A stretch of 64,000 nt of DNA from Nostoc flagelliforme FACHB-838 (GTDB lineage: Bacteria > Cyanobacteriota > Cyanobacteriia > Cyanobacteriales > Nostocaceae). Positions 1 through 8,921 of the stretch are shown here, one piece after another. Position 1 is the first letter of the stretch. Each line of letters starts with the position of its first letter. The position numbers and the translations under genes were made by a program. Below the pieces are notes generated by a model. That model had not been told where the DNA came from, searched no databases, and was given only the letters and a program-made list of their open reading frames with translations. The stretch is from contig NZ_JACJSI010000001.1 of assembly GCF_014698065.1 (NCBI RefSeq), positions 62,001 to 126,000 on the forward strand, written 5' to 3'.

Positions 1-2696
1 GTATTAACAACAGAAGAAGATGTTATGCCATTTTGGGAATCTACAACAGTTGTGCCAGTATTTTGCTGGTGTGTCTCTTCCTTCGCTAAACCTCGCAGCT
101 TAATCAACTTAATAGCCCGAGTAACGCTTTCTGGCAAAATTACCACCAGACTGTTATCAGGAGCCATATCTAAGCCTTTATTTATGGCTTGGGTTTCATC
201 CAGAATTGATTCATAGCGGCTATCAGGCTTGACTTGGGTGATGCCTTGAATAATCAACTGGGCGGCTGAACCCCGTAGGCGTCCCCGTGTGTCATCGTCT
301 TCTTTGACGATGATGTAATCAAAAATTTGTGCTGCTAGTTTGCCCAATGTAACAAAGTCTTCGTCGCGGCGATCGCCTGGCCCACCAATTACGCCAATCC
401 GTTGCCCTGTAGTCCAATTGCGTACAAAGGAACCTACAGCTTCGTAACTGGCTGCGTTGTGGGCATAGTCTACCAAAGCGTGGTAGTTTCCTAAATTAAA
501 TAAATTCATCCGTCCTGGTGTTTGACTAACTGAAGCCCGGAAGGTCTTCAAACCAGCACGAATCTGTTCAATTGTGACGTTTTGCACGAATGCTGCCAAA
601 CTTGCAGCTAAAGCGTTGGCAATCATAAACGGCGCACGTCCGCCCATTGTTAAAGGTATATTTTCTGCTCTTTCTATCCGGTGTGTCCAATCACCTTTAA
701 CAATTGACAAATAGCCATTTTCATACACTGCCGCTACTCCGCTCTTTTGGATGTGCTTCCGCACCAATTCCGAGTTGGGGTTCATGGTGAAGTAAGCAAT
801 ATTAGCCTTAGTTTTTTCTGACATGGCAGCGACGCGATGATCGTCGGCGTTAAGTACCGCATAGCCATCAGGGAATACGGCTTCGGCTACTACGCTCTTG
901 AGGTTAGCTAACTGCTCAATGGTTTCTATATCGCCTATTCCTAAGTGGTCAGCGGCTACATTTAATACTACCCCTACATTTGCAGCTTCAAAGCCTAATC
1001 CAGAGCGGAGGATGCCACCGCGAGCCGTTTCTAGTACCGCTACTTCTACTGTGGGATCTTGGAGGATGACATGGGCGCTTTGAGGGCCTGTGTTATCGCC
1101 AGATTCAACTAAGTAATCACCGATATACGTTCCATCAGTAGTCGTATAACCTACTACTTTTCCAGTTTGCTTATAAATATGTGCTAATAGTCGAGTAGTG
1201 GTGGTTTTGCCATTAGTACCCGTGATGCTGAGAATGGGAATTTGGCTAGATTGCTCGTTAGGAAACAGCATATCCATCACTGCGCCGGCGACGTTACGGG
1301 GGATGCCCACGCTGGGGGCAACGTGCATTCGAAAGCCGGGAGCGGCGTTAACTTCGACAATCACGCCATCAACTTCCCGCAGCGGACGGCTAATATCCGT
1401 GGTGACGATATCGAGTCCAGCAATATCCAAACCGATAATCTTGACTACCCGTTGTGCCAACCACAGATTTTCTGGGTGAATTTCATCGGTACGGTCTACA
1501 GCACTACCACCTGTACTTAAGTTTGCCGTTGCTCTGAGATAACAAATAGTACCCTTGGGTGGCACGCTATTTAGGGTGTAGCCTTGCCTTTCTAGCAACT
1601 GGTAACTGGTGCGGTCTAGCTCAATCTTGGTTAGGACGTTATCATGCCCTTCACCGCGATTTGGGTCAAGGTTTGTTTCCTCAATTAGTTCGGCGATGGT
1701 GGATCTGCCGTTGCCAATGACATGAGCGGGGACGCGTTCGGCTACTGCTACTACTTTGCCATTTACCACTAGTACCCTGTGGTCACGCCCAACGTAATAT
1801 CGTTCGACAATAATTGAGCGGGAAACCTGTCTGGCAGCTTCGTATCCGGCTTCAGCTTCTTCCCAAGTTCTAATATCAATGGTAATCCCCCGTCCGTGAT
1901 TGCCATCCAGTGGCTTGATGACGATGGGATAGCCGCCAACGAATTCAATGGCTTGTTCCAAATCGTCTAAGAAGTTGATCACTGTACCTCTGGGCACTGG
2001 CGCACCAGCGGCAGCGAGGATGCGTTTAGTGGCTTCTTTATCGCAAGCTAGTTCTACACCCAGAATGCTGGTGTTGTCTGTCATTGTCGCCTGCATCCGC
2101 TTCTGGTTCACGCCGTAGCCTAGCTGAATCAAAAAGCGGGCTTCTAGCGACATCCAAGGAATACCTCTTTTTTCTGCTTCTTTGATAATCGCTTCTGTGG
2201 AAGGGCCTAAAGAAGCATCACGGGTGAAGTCTTTCAGGTCTTGGATATCTTGCTCTAGTTCTGCCTTGGGATAACGGCCTCGATCAACGATACTCTGGCA
2301 CAGCCGTACTGCTGCCCGTCCAGCGTAGCGTCCCGCTTCCTCGTTCTGATACTCGATCACTACTTGGTAAATTCCGGGTGTGGCAGTTTCGCGGGTGCGA
2401 CCAAAGCCAACATGCATACCAGCTAATTCCTGGAGTTCTAGGGCTACGTGTTCTACGATATGACCAATCATAGTGCCTTCTTTGACTCGCATCAGAAAAC
2501 CACCACGACAGCCAGGAGAACAATAATGACCCTCCAGACTCGGCAGCGCCTCAACTAGTCCTTCATAAAAGCCAGGGATTTCATTCGAGGGCGTCTCGGC
2601 GAGGTTTTCTAAATCGAGGCGCATGACGATCAGCTTGTGGCGTCGAATGCTCCAATAGTTTGGGCCGCGTAAGGTCTGGATCTTGAGGATTCTCAT
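1..2696 (-). CDS. cphA: cyanophycin synthetase (3'-truncated by window edge)
   Basis: CphA polymerises aspartate and arginine into the nitrogen reserve cyanophycin, using ATP. The ATG at 2696 begins MRILKIQTLRGPNYWSIRR, the usual family start. The reading frame is open for 898 codons to the left edge, against about 900 residues in Nostoc-type enzymes, so only a few C-terminal residues are missing. The N-terminal half is the ATP-grasp part. The C-terminal half is Mur-ligase-like, with the P-loop GTNGKTTT at about residues 493-500. The gene lies downstream of cphB on the same strand after a 444-bp gap, the common cphB-cphA order. No frameshift was seen in the stretches I translated, namely both ends and the P-loop region. 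Confidence 0.96.
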   Translation of the reverse strand, partial: MRILKIQTLRGPNYWSIRRHKLIVMRLDLENLAETPSNEIPGFYEGLVEALPSLEGHYCSPGCRGGFLMRVKEGTMIGHIVEHVALELQELAGMHVGFGRTRETATPGIYQVVIEYQNEEAGRYAGRAAVRLCQSIVDRGRYPKAELEQDIQDLKDFTRDASLGPSTEAIIKEAEKRGIPWMSLEARFLIQLGYGVNQKRMQATMTDNTSILGVELACDKEATKRILAAAGAPVPRGTVINFLDDLEQAIEFVGGYPIVIKPLDGNHGRGITIDIRTWEEAEAGYEAARQVSRSIIVERYYVGRDHRVLVVNGKVVAVAERVPAHVIGNGRSTIAELIEETNLDPNRGEGHDNVLTKIELDRTSYQLLERQGYTLNSVPPKGTICYLRATANLSTGGSAVDRTDEIHPENLWLAQRVVKIIGLDIAGLDIVTTDISRPLREVDGVIVEVNAAPGFRMHVAPSVGIPRNVAGAVMDMLFPNEQSSQIPILSITGTNGKTTTTRLLAHIYKQTGKVVGYTTTDGTYIGDYLVESGDNTGPQSAHVILQDPTVEVAVLETARGGILRSGLGFEAANVGVVLNVAADHLGIGDIETIEQLANLKSVVAEAVFPDGYAVLNADDHRVAAMSEKTKANIAYFTMNPNSELVRKHIQKSGVAAVYENGYLSIVKGDWTHRIERAENIPLTMGGRAPFMIANALAASLAAFVQNVTIEQIRAGLKTFRASVSQTPGRMNLFNLGNYHALVDYAHNAASYEAVGSFVRNWTTGQRIGVIGGPGDRRDEDFVTLGKLAAQIFDYIIVKEDDDTRGRLRGSAAQLIIQGITQVKPDSRYESILDETQAINKGLDMAPDNSLVVILPESVTRAIKLIKLRGLAKEETHQQNTGTTVVDSQNGITSSSVVN

Positions 2697-3140
2697 GGGA
2701 ATAGGTAGATGGAGATTCGGAACCAAAATTCTAGTTTCTTACTGGAATTGACCGCCAAACTGTTCGTTGCAAACAGTTTTTTCTTTTTACATACTATTCT
2801 CATCATTTTTCTACAACAAGAAATAAATGTGCGGTCAACCGATTTTGGATTTTAAATTTATGATTTTGGATTAAAAGAGACAATTAGGGTACTTAGCTCT
2901 TTTAATTTTAGATTTACGATCGCAAAGGCTTAACGAGTCCTTGAGGGTTTTTAGATTTTGTTTAGCCCACTTTCTGGCGGCATCTGCCAAAAAGCTCTTT
3001 TAATCTAGAATCCGTCTTGAAAAGATTTTTAGGTGGGGAAACCCTCCTTAAAACTTTTGTCTGTGACACGCTACGCGAACGCAAAATCCAAAATCTAAAA
3101 TTTGTGGCCAACTCAGTGTAACCTCAGATACTCTATCCCG
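2697..3140. other. cphB-cphA intergenic region with repeats and a leader hairpin
   Basis: No gene is visible in these 444 bp. An 8-bp stem (AAACTGTT/AACAGTTT, 2757-2764 and 2772-2779) sits about 60-80 bases before the cphA start. Its T-run follows on the + strand, so it is not a terminator for the leftward genes but could fold in the cphA leader. Further left-to-right there are AT-rich TTTTGGATTTTA-type repeats. At 3065-3082 is a copy of the dispersed GACACGCTNCGCGAACGC repeat, which recurs near 23214. Confidence 0.5.
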
Positions 3141-4043
3141 TCAGCTGGAGATACGGTGTACAGCAGGCAATACAGTGCGCTGGTACAAGTGGAAGCGATC
3201 GCCATAGCTGAGGATATGGAGACGTAAGTTATGCACGGTCAACGGTTCATTAGCACCGACATGGGGTTCGTTAGTGTGGGTCAGCTCAGTGGGATCAACA
3301 ATGGTGACACTGCCTTTGCCCATAACTTGTAACCAACCATCACGTTCAAACACTGCACAAGTATCTTCGTCAATGCCAATACCTAAGCGATCGGGATGAG
3401 CTGAGATTGCACTAATCAGTCGCCCCATACGATTACGGTTGTGAAAGTGTTGGTCAACGATTACTTCAGGAATAAATCCTAAACCTGTTGCCATATCAAC
3501 TAGGGAACGATTTGGCGACTCTCCACTACCGCCGCCAGCAATCATGTGATGCCCCATCACTGCCGCTCCTGCACTGGTGCCTGCTAAGGTAAGTTGCCCC
3601 GCCCTCACCCGCTGACGAATAATTTCCATTGCTGGCGTATCTGCCAATACACCACAAAGACGCAGCTGGTCGCCTCCTGTCAAAAATACTCCACTACAGG
3701 CTTCTAAGGATGCTTTGATCTGGGAGGCTTCACACTGTTCTCGTTCGCGGATATCTAAAATTTCTACCTTCTGAGCACCCATTTCTTCAAAAATGCGAAT
3801 ATACCGACCACCAATGATGGCAGGTTCGCGAGAGGCAGATGGAATAATTGTAATATAAGCCTTACTAGCACCGGCGCGTCCAAAAAAAGTTCGTAGGATT
3901 TCGCGCCCATGAACTTTATCTTCTGCACCTCCGATAACCAGAACGGCGGTTTTAGTTGCTTGGGGTGTCCTCATTTCTAGCGATTTAGCTTGTAATTGCG
4001 GCATTGTGTTTCTCCTGTCAACAACTTCAGGTGAATTTAACAA
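3141..4043 (-). CDS. cphB: cyanophycinase (peptidase family S51)
   Basis: CphB is the cytoplasmic serine exopeptidase that cuts cyanophycin into beta-Asp-Arg dipeptides. The sequence has the GGAEDK motif near residue 39, the FLTGGDQ motif near 120, and the nucleophile motif GTSAGAA with Ser157 when counted from the longest start. A more typical start is the internal methionine MPQLQAKSLEMRTPQ at residue 14 (about 4004), because the first 13 residues look non-conserved. It lies upstream of cphA on the same strand, so polymer breakdown and synthesis genes are paired; the 444-bp gap leaves room for a separate cphA promoter. The length, about 287-300 residues, is normal for the family. Confidence 0.95.
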   Translation of the reverse strand: MLNSPEVVDRRNTMPQLQAKSLEMRTPQATKTAVLVIGGAEDKVHGREILRTFFGRAGASKAYITIIPSASREPAIIGGRYIRIFEEMGAQKVEILDIREREQCEASQIKASLEACSGVFLTGGDQLRLCGVLADTPAMEIIRQRVRAGQLTLAGTSAGAAVMGHHMIAGGGSGESPNRSLVDMATGLGFIPEVIVDQHFHNRNRMGRLISAISAHPDRLGIGIDEDTCAVFERDGWLQVMGKGSVTIVDPTELTHTNEPHVGANEPLTVHNLRLHILSYGDRFHLYQRTVLPAVHRISS

Positions 4044-4542
4044 GGTTCATAAGCAGCCATGATTTTTGCGCTTTGCTTTTTTGAGAGGACACTTTTCGGA
4101 AGTTTGGAACTGGGTCAGCCACTCTCCAAATTTTCGCCTAACGCTCGCGTTGCCTCAGTTTAAACGTGTTCCTTCCCATTCCTCAAAGCCAGTGCCTTGT
4201 TTTTCACCTGTCCACTTGCAGCAGGGCAAAATAGTCTTGATAGGGCTAAACTCCCCCTTTGAGGTTGAGGACAAGCAGTTAAGACTACGCTTTTTTCTGA
4301 GGCTGGCTCGATGCATCCTGGAAGTTGTTAACTTGATAAGATTATTAATTTAAATGTAGTTGTGACAACATTTAAACATAAATTAAGTAATTAGAAAAAC
4401 TTTTAATCCCATCTAAAATCCAAGAGGTCTGGTAGTTTTAGATACTATTGATAAAGTTTAACTGGAGTTTGACCCGACCTTGACTTGCTGATGTTTGCTA
4501 GACATTCAAATTTAAGATTAGTGTCCTCGAATACGAATAACT
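4044..4542. other. gene-free stretch between divergent cphB and trmD
   Basis: This 499-bp region should hold the promoters of leftward cphB and rightward trmD. One frame (4066-4353, +) stays open for 95 codons from a TTG, but its sequence is unlike any protein I know and no ribosome site precedes it. I see no convincing gene here. Confidence 0.4.
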
Positions 4543-5268
4543 GTGCGCTTTGATATAGTTACGCTTTTTCCTGACTGTTTTAACTCTGTTCTCAATTCTG
4601 GTTTGCTGGGTAAAGCCTTAGCTAAACAGATTGCCGAAGTGCATCTGGTTAACCCACGAGACTTTGCCACTGACAAGCACCGAAAAGTAGATGATGAACC
4701 CTACGGCGGCGGTGTGGGGATGCTAATGAAGCCAGAACCTATTTTTACCGCCGTGGAGTCGCTGCCGATTCTACCCCGAAGAGAAGTAATTTTGATGAGT
4801 CCACAGGGTCAAACGATTAATCAACCTCTTTTGAAAGAATTGGTGACAAATTATGACCAGTTAGTAGTTATTTGCGGGCATTACGAAGGAGTGGATGAGA
4901 GGGTGTTACATTTGGTAACTCGTGAAGTATCTTTAGGCGATTTTATTCTCACTGGCGGCGAAATTCCAGCAATGGCTTTAATTAATGGCGTAGTGCGGTT
5001 AATACCAGGAACAGTGGCTAAAACTGAGTCGCTAACAGCAGAAAGTTTTGAGGAAGGGTTGTTGGACTATCCCCAATACACTCGTCCTGCCAATTTTCGC
5101 GGCTTGAAAGTGCCTGATGTCTTGCTCAGTGGGAATCATGCAGCGATCGCCCGGTGGCGTTATGAACAACAAATTCAAAAAACTCGCGATCGCCGCCCTG
5201 ATCTCTTGGAGAAATGGAAGCAGGGGGCAGGGGGAGCAGGGGAAGCAGGGGGAGCGGGGAGAAAATAA
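4543..5268 (+). CDS. trmD: tRNA (guanine-37-N1)-methyltransferase
   Basis: TrmD methylates G37 next to the anticodon of tRNAs, using S-adenosylmethionine and preventing +1 frameshifting. The GTG start gives MRFDIVTLFPDCF. The SPOUT knot signatures are visible: EPYGGGVGMLMKPEP near residue 52, ICGHYEGVDERV near 110 and SLGDFILTGGE near 131. The family fold ends near RRPDLLEKWK. The last 16 residues (QGAGGAGEAGGAGRK region) are encoded by a G-rich intergenic-type repeat, so the stop codon has moved into repeat DNA. ispF follows 41 bp downstream and may be cotranscribed. Confidence 0.96.
   Translation: MRFDIVTLFPDCFNSVLNSGLLGKALAKQIAEVHLVNPRDFATDKHRKVDDEPYGGGVGMLMKPEPIFTAVESLPILPRREVILMSPQGQTINQPLLKELVTNYDQLVVICGHYEGVDERVLHLVTREVSLGDFILTGGEIPAMALINGVVRLIPGTVAKTESLTAESFEEGLLDYPQYTRPANFRGLKVPDVLLSGNHAAIARWRYEQQIQKTRDRRPDLLEKWKQGAGGAGEAGGAGRK
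5219..5261. repeat. G-rich GCAGGGG repeat inside the trmD 3' end
   Basis: Tandem GCAGGGGGAGCAGGGGAA-type units cover the last codons of trmD and are translated as a Gly/Ala/Glu tail. The same repeat type is found untranslated after pepA at the right edge of the window. Confidence 0.85.
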
Positions 5269-5278
5269 TAATTCCTGA

Positions 5279-5316
5279 CCAATGACCAATGACCAATGAC
5301 AAATGACAAATGACAA
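5279..5316. repeat. heptamer short tandem repeat (CCAATGA / CAAATGA)
   Basis: About five consecutive 7-base units fill the trmD-ispF gap. The last unit contains the ATG of ispF. These are the heptamer STRR repeats known from heterocyst-forming cyanobacteria. Confidence 0.9.
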
Positions 5317-5795
5317 AAATTCGTATTGGTAACGGCTACGATATTCACCAATTAGTGAGCGATCGCGCTTTGATTTTAGGTGGAATTAAAATTCCCCATG
5401 AACTGGGTTTATTAGGACACAGTGACGCTGATGTGTTAACGCACGCAATTATGGATGCCATGCTTGGGGCATTATCCTTGGGTGATATTGGCCATTATTT
5501 TCCGCCTAGCGATCCCCAATGGGCAGGAGCAAATAGTTTAGTACTATTAAATCAAGTACATCAACTGATTCGGGATCGAGGCTGGCAGGTGGGAAATATC
5601 GACTCGGTGGTAGTAGCAGAACGCCCAAAATTAAAGCCGCATATTAACAATATGCGCGACAAAATAGCGGCGGTTTTAGAATTAGAACCAAATCAAATTG
5701 GCATCAAAGCTACCACCAACGAAAAATTAGGCCCCGTTGGACGCGAAGAAGGTATATGTGCTTATGCTGTCGTCTTACTAGTTGCTTCAGAGTAA
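5310..5795 (+). CDS. ispF: 2-C-methyl-D-erythritol 2,4-cyclodiphosphate synthase
   Basis: IspF catalyses cyclisation of CDP-methylerythritol 2-phosphate in the plastid-type (MEP) isoprenoid pathway that feeds carotenoids, chlorophyll phytyl and quinones. The 161-residue length is normal. The metal-binding motif GNGYDIHQL (residues 7-15), the [11 protein letters not shown] motif near 36 and the [15 protein letters not shown] segment near 134 are all present. The ATG lies inside the last unit of a heptamer repeat and no purine-rich ribosome site precedes it. The conserved motif starts five residues later, so the start cannot be far off. It lies between trmD and a transporter gene on the same strand. 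Confidence 0.96.
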   Translation: MTKIRIGNGYDIHQLVSDRALILGGIKIPHELGLLGHSDADVLTHAIMDAMLGALSLGDIGHYFPPSDPQWAGANSLVLLNQVHQLIRDRGWQVGNIDSVVVAERPKLKPHINNMRDKIAAVLELEPNQIGIKATTNEKLGPVGREEGICAYAVVLLVASE

Positions 5796-5858
5796 CTTTT
5801 CTTTTAGCCTTTGATAAAGATATTCAAGACTGATTAGGATGGAAATAAATTTGAGATT

Positions 5859-7652
5859 ATGAAATTTTTTAGCAAAATATTTCTGGTAATTAAACGTTTT
5901 TGGTTGCCAATAATTTTGACTTCAGCAACAGCACTTACACTTTCCGCCTGCAACCCATCTAACTTCAAAAGTGCAGCTGCTCAAGTGCCGCAAATCGTCA
6001 CCGCAGTTCTGGGCGAACCTTCAACTTTTAATTATGCTCTAAATGAGTCAGCATATAGTGTTTTTGGTTTTCTCTATGACTCATTGATTAATCAGAATCC
6101 CCTAACCACAAAACTAGAACCGGGTTTAGCAGAAGCCTGGGAAGTTTCTGAAGATGGTCAGCGGATTGTAATTACCCTAAGAGAAGGAATTAAGTGGTCA
6201 GATGGTCAAGCAATGACTGCTGATGATATTGTCTTTACTTATAACGAAATTTACCTTAATCCTAAAATACCGACCTCACTTAAAGATGCCTTAAAGGTTG
6301 GCGATAAAGGCACTTTGCCAAAGGTGAAAAAAATTGATGAGCGTCGGGTTGAATTTAGCATACAAGAACCGTTTGCTCCTTTTTTAAGATATATAGGCGG
6401 TATTCCAATTATGCCAGTTCATGCTTTACAAGAAGCAATCCGCACAACTGGAACTGATGGAAATCCTAAGTTTCTCTCAATGTGGGGAACAGGCACTGAT
6501 CCGAAACAAATTGTTGGTAATGGCCCGTATGTCATGGAAAGTTACGTTTCCAGTCAGCGAGTTATATTTCGGCGTAATCCATACTACTGGCGCAAAGATG
6601 CTCAGGGTAATCCTCAGCCTTACATTGAGCGCATTGTTTGGCAAATTATTGAATCTACTGAAAACCAGTTGATTAGTTTTCGTTCTGGTCAGTTAGATGA
6701 TTTAGAAGTTCCTCCTGAAGGTTTTAGTTTGCTGAAGCGAGAAGAAAAACGGGCAAATTTTGAAATTTATAACGGTGGCCCAGATACAAGTACGACTTTT
6801 ATTGCTTTCAATCTGAGTAAAGCTAAGAATTCTCAGGGTAAACCTTTCGTAGACCCAATTAAATCTAAGTGGTTTAACAAAAAGGAATTCAGACAGGCTA
6901 TAGCCTATGCACTCGACCGCGAAACCATGAAAATAAATGCTTTTCGGGGACTGGGTGAACTGCAAAATTCATTTGTTTATGTTAAAACTCCCTACTTTCT
7001 TCCTCCAGAAAAAGGATTAAAGGTATATAATTACGAGCCAGATAAATCTAAGAAATTACTGTTACAAGCTGGGTTTAAATATAATGCTCAAAATCAGCTT
7101 GTAGATGCTGATGGTAACAGAGTCAGATTTACACTTTTAACGAATTCGGAAAGAAAAGTTAGAGGAGATATGGCATCTCAAATCAGGCGCGATCTCGCTA
7201 ATATTGGGATTCAAGTAGATTTGCAAATTCTCAGCTTCAATTCTTATCTAGAAAAACTCAAAGTGACGCAGAATTGGGATTGTTACCTGGGAGGATTTGC
7301 TGGAGGCGGTATTGAACCTCACAGCGCTAGCAATATCTGGAGAGTTGCCGGTGCATCCCACGCATTTAATTTAGGGCCACAACCGGGAGCTCCACCCATG
7401 ATTGGCTGGGAAGTTTCCGACTGGGAAAAAGAAATTGACAGCCTTTACATTAAAGGCGCACAGGTATTGGATGAAAACAAACGCAAGGAAATTTATTATG
7501 AATATCAGCGCATAGCCTCAGAACAGTTGCCGTTTATTCATTTAGTAGAAAGGTTGAATCTGCAAGCAGTGCGCGATCGCTTCCAAGGAATTAAATATAC
7601 TGCTCTTGGCGGCCCATTCTGGAATCTTTACGAATTAAAAGTAACCGATTAG
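5859..7652 (+). CDS. ABC transporter substrate-binding lipoprotein (peptide/opine type)
   Basis: This 597-residue protein belongs to the SBP_bac_5 (DppA/OppA/NikA-like) family of binding proteins that deliver peptides or similar solutes to an ABC importer. It starts with a basic, hydrophobic signal sequence followed by the lipobox LSAC near residue 30, so it should be lipid-anchored on the outer face of the plasma membrane. Family segments include EPGLAEAWEVSEDG near 88, IKWSDGQAMTADDIVFTY near 112 and GNGPYVMESY near 222. No permease or ATPase gene lies next to it, so the partner transporter must be elsewhere. The substrate cannot be read from sequence. Confidence 0.92.
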   Translation: MKFFSKIFLVIKRFWLPIILTSATALTLSACNPSNFKSAAAQVPQIVTAVLGEPSTFNYALNESAYSVFGFLYDSLINQNPLTTKLEPGLAEAWEVSEDGQRIVITLREGIKWSDGQAMTADDIVFTYNEIYLNPKIPTSLKDALKVGDKGTLPKVKKIDERRVEFSIQEPFAPFLRYIGGIPIMPVHALQEAIRTTGTDGNPKFLSMWGTGTDPKQIVGNGPYVMESYVSSQRVIFRRNPYYWRKDAQGNPQPYIERIVWQIIESTENQLISFRSGQLDDLEVPPEGFSLLKREEKRANFEIYNGGPDTSTTFIAFNLSKAKNSQGKPFVDPIKSKWFNKKEFRQAIAYALDRETMKINAFRGLGELQNSFVYVKTPYFLPPEKGLKVYNYEPDKSKKLLLQAGFKYNAQNQLVDADGNRVRFTLLTNSERKVRGDMASQIRRDLANIGIQVDLQILSFNSYLEKLKVTQNWDCYLGGFAGGGIEPHSASNIWRVAGASHAFNLGPQPGAPPMIGWEVSDWEKEIDSLYIKGAQVLDENKRKEIYYEYQRIASEQLPFIHLVERLNLQAVRDRFQGIKYTALGGPFWNLYELKVTD

Positions 7653-7680
7653 TCATTGGGTATTGGGCATTGGTTATTCA

Positions 7681-7728
7681 TAAAGGACAAATGACAAATG
7701 ATAAAGGACAAAGGACAAAGGACAAATA
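7681..7728. repeat. heptamer repeat (AAAGGACAAATGACAA type) before larB
   Basis: Repeated AAGGACA/AAATGACA heptamers lie between the binding-protein gene and larB. They end a few bases before the larB ATG and may provide its purine-rich ribosome-binding stretch (AAAGGACA). Confidence 0.8.
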
Positions 7729-7732
7729 ACCC

Positions 7733-8521
7733 ATGACCGATGAAAAAACCTTGCGATCGCTACTCGTTGCGGTTGCCAATGGTAAAGTTACGCCAGACAC
7801 GGCATTAGACTCACTCAAAGACTTAACTTATGAATCTGTGGGTGAGTTTGCCAAAATCGACCATCATCGTCAGCTAAGAACAGGTTTCCCAGAGGTGATT
7901 TGGGGCCCTGGTAAAACTCCCGATCAAATTGCTCAAATTATCGAGGTGATGCGCCTCCGCAATCCGGTGGTGATGGCAACTCGCATTGAACCAGCAGTTT
8001 ATGCCGCGCTGGAATCAAAAGTTAGCGGTTTACGATATTACCAATCGGCGCGAATTTGTGCGATCGCTCCCCCTAGTATCGAACCACAATTTGCGGGTGA
8101 AATTGGCATTCTTTCTGCTGGTACTGCCGATTTAGCCGTTGCTGAAGAAGCTGCTGTCACTGCGGAACTTTCTGGTTTTCGGGTACAGCGCCTTTGGGAT
8201 GTTGGCGTTGCGGGAATTCACCGTTTATTAAGTAACCGCCACCTGATTGAGTCAGCATCGGTGTTGATTGTCGTGGCCGGGATGGAAGGCGCTTTACCTA
8301 GCGTTGTCGCTGGTTTAGCGAGTTGTCCTGTGATTGCCGTACCCACCAGCATCGGTTATGGTGCAAGTTTTGGCGGTTTAGCACCTTTATTGACAATGCT
8401 TAACTCTTGTGCTGCGGGAGTAGGCGTAGTAAATATCGATAATGGTTTTGGTGCAGCAGTGTTGGCGGGGCAAATTTTGCGGACTGCCGAGAAATTGCGG
8501 TTGGCATCGGCTGCATCTTGA
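7733..8521 (+). CDS. larB: LarB, pyridinium-3,5-biscarboxylate mononucleotide synthase
   Basis: LarB carboxylates and hydrolyses nicotinic acid adenine dinucleotide in the first step of nickel-pincer cofactor synthesis. The protein has 262 residues. It shows the LarB N-terminal region (FAKIDHHRQLRTGFPEVIWG near 39) and a PurE-like C-terminal domain with ILSAGTADLAVAEEAA near 124 and GMEGALPSVVAGL near 183. larC and larE are not in this window. Many cyanobacteria keep larB-type genes with unknown physiological targets, so the biochemical role is more secure than the cellular one. Confidence 0.93.
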   Translation: MTDEKTLRSLLVAVANGKVTPDTALDSLKDLTYESVGEFAKIDHHRQLRTGFPEVIWGPGKTPDQIAQIIEVMRLRNPVVMATRIEPAVYAALESKVSGLRYYQSARICAIAPPSIEPQFAGEIGILSAGTADLAVAEEAAVTAELSGFRVQRLWDVGVAGIHRLLSNRHLIESASVLIVVAGMEGALPSVVAGLASCPVIAVPTSIGYGASFGGLAPLLTMLNSCAAGVGVVNIDNGFGAAVLAGQILRTAEKLRLASAAS

Positions 8522-8626
8522 GTTAAGACATTGAAGTTACACCCAAGATTTCAGTGCATTATCAGCAATTTATGTAGAAAAAACTGATACTGAAACTTGC
8601 CACCCCCAACCTCTTAATCACTCAGT

Positions 8627-8833
8627 ATGAGCCATTACAGCGATTTGATATCTCAGTTATATTGGCATTTGCCTGCAAATTTTACAGATCTAGCCCAAAC
8701 AATTACTGATCCAGACTTGATGGGTCAGGTTCAAAAGTCTTGGAGCCACTTTATACAAACAGGTCAAGTGTGGGCATTGTTGATTGGTTTAGTCATTGGC
8801 TATATGATTCGGAATCTAACTAGCTACGGTTAA
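8627..8833 (+). CDS. small single-pass membrane protein, unknown function
   Basis: This 68-residue protein has a soluble N-terminal half and one clear transmembrane segment near residues 46-62 (VWALLIGLVIGYMIRN). I do not recognise a named family. The composition looks like a genuine conserved small cyanobacterial protein, and it lies between larB and argH on the same strand. No function can be assigned. Confidence 0.7.
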   Translation: MSHYSDLISQLYWHLPANFTDLAQTITDPDLMGQVQKSWSHFIQTGQVWALLIGLVIGYMIRNLTSYG

Positions 8834-8858
8834 AGCAATTTTAGATTTTAGATTTTAG

Positions 8859-8899
8859 ATTTTGGATTTTAGATTGATGATTAATCTAAAATCCAAAAT
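8859..8899. repeat. perfect 17-bp inverted repeat in the argH leader
   Basis: ATTTTGGATTTTAGATT (8859-8875) is followed after 7 bases by its exact reverse complement (8883-8899). It sits about 23 bases before the argH ATG. It belongs to the same AT-rich repeat family seen in the cphA-cphB gap. Confidence 0.9.
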
Positions 8900-8921
8900 T
8901 GATGCCCAATCCCTCATATTT

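Noticed and set aside
4066..4353. 95-codon + frame between cphB and trmD
   Set aside because: It starts at TTG without a ribosome site and the composition is unlike a real protein; taken as chance.
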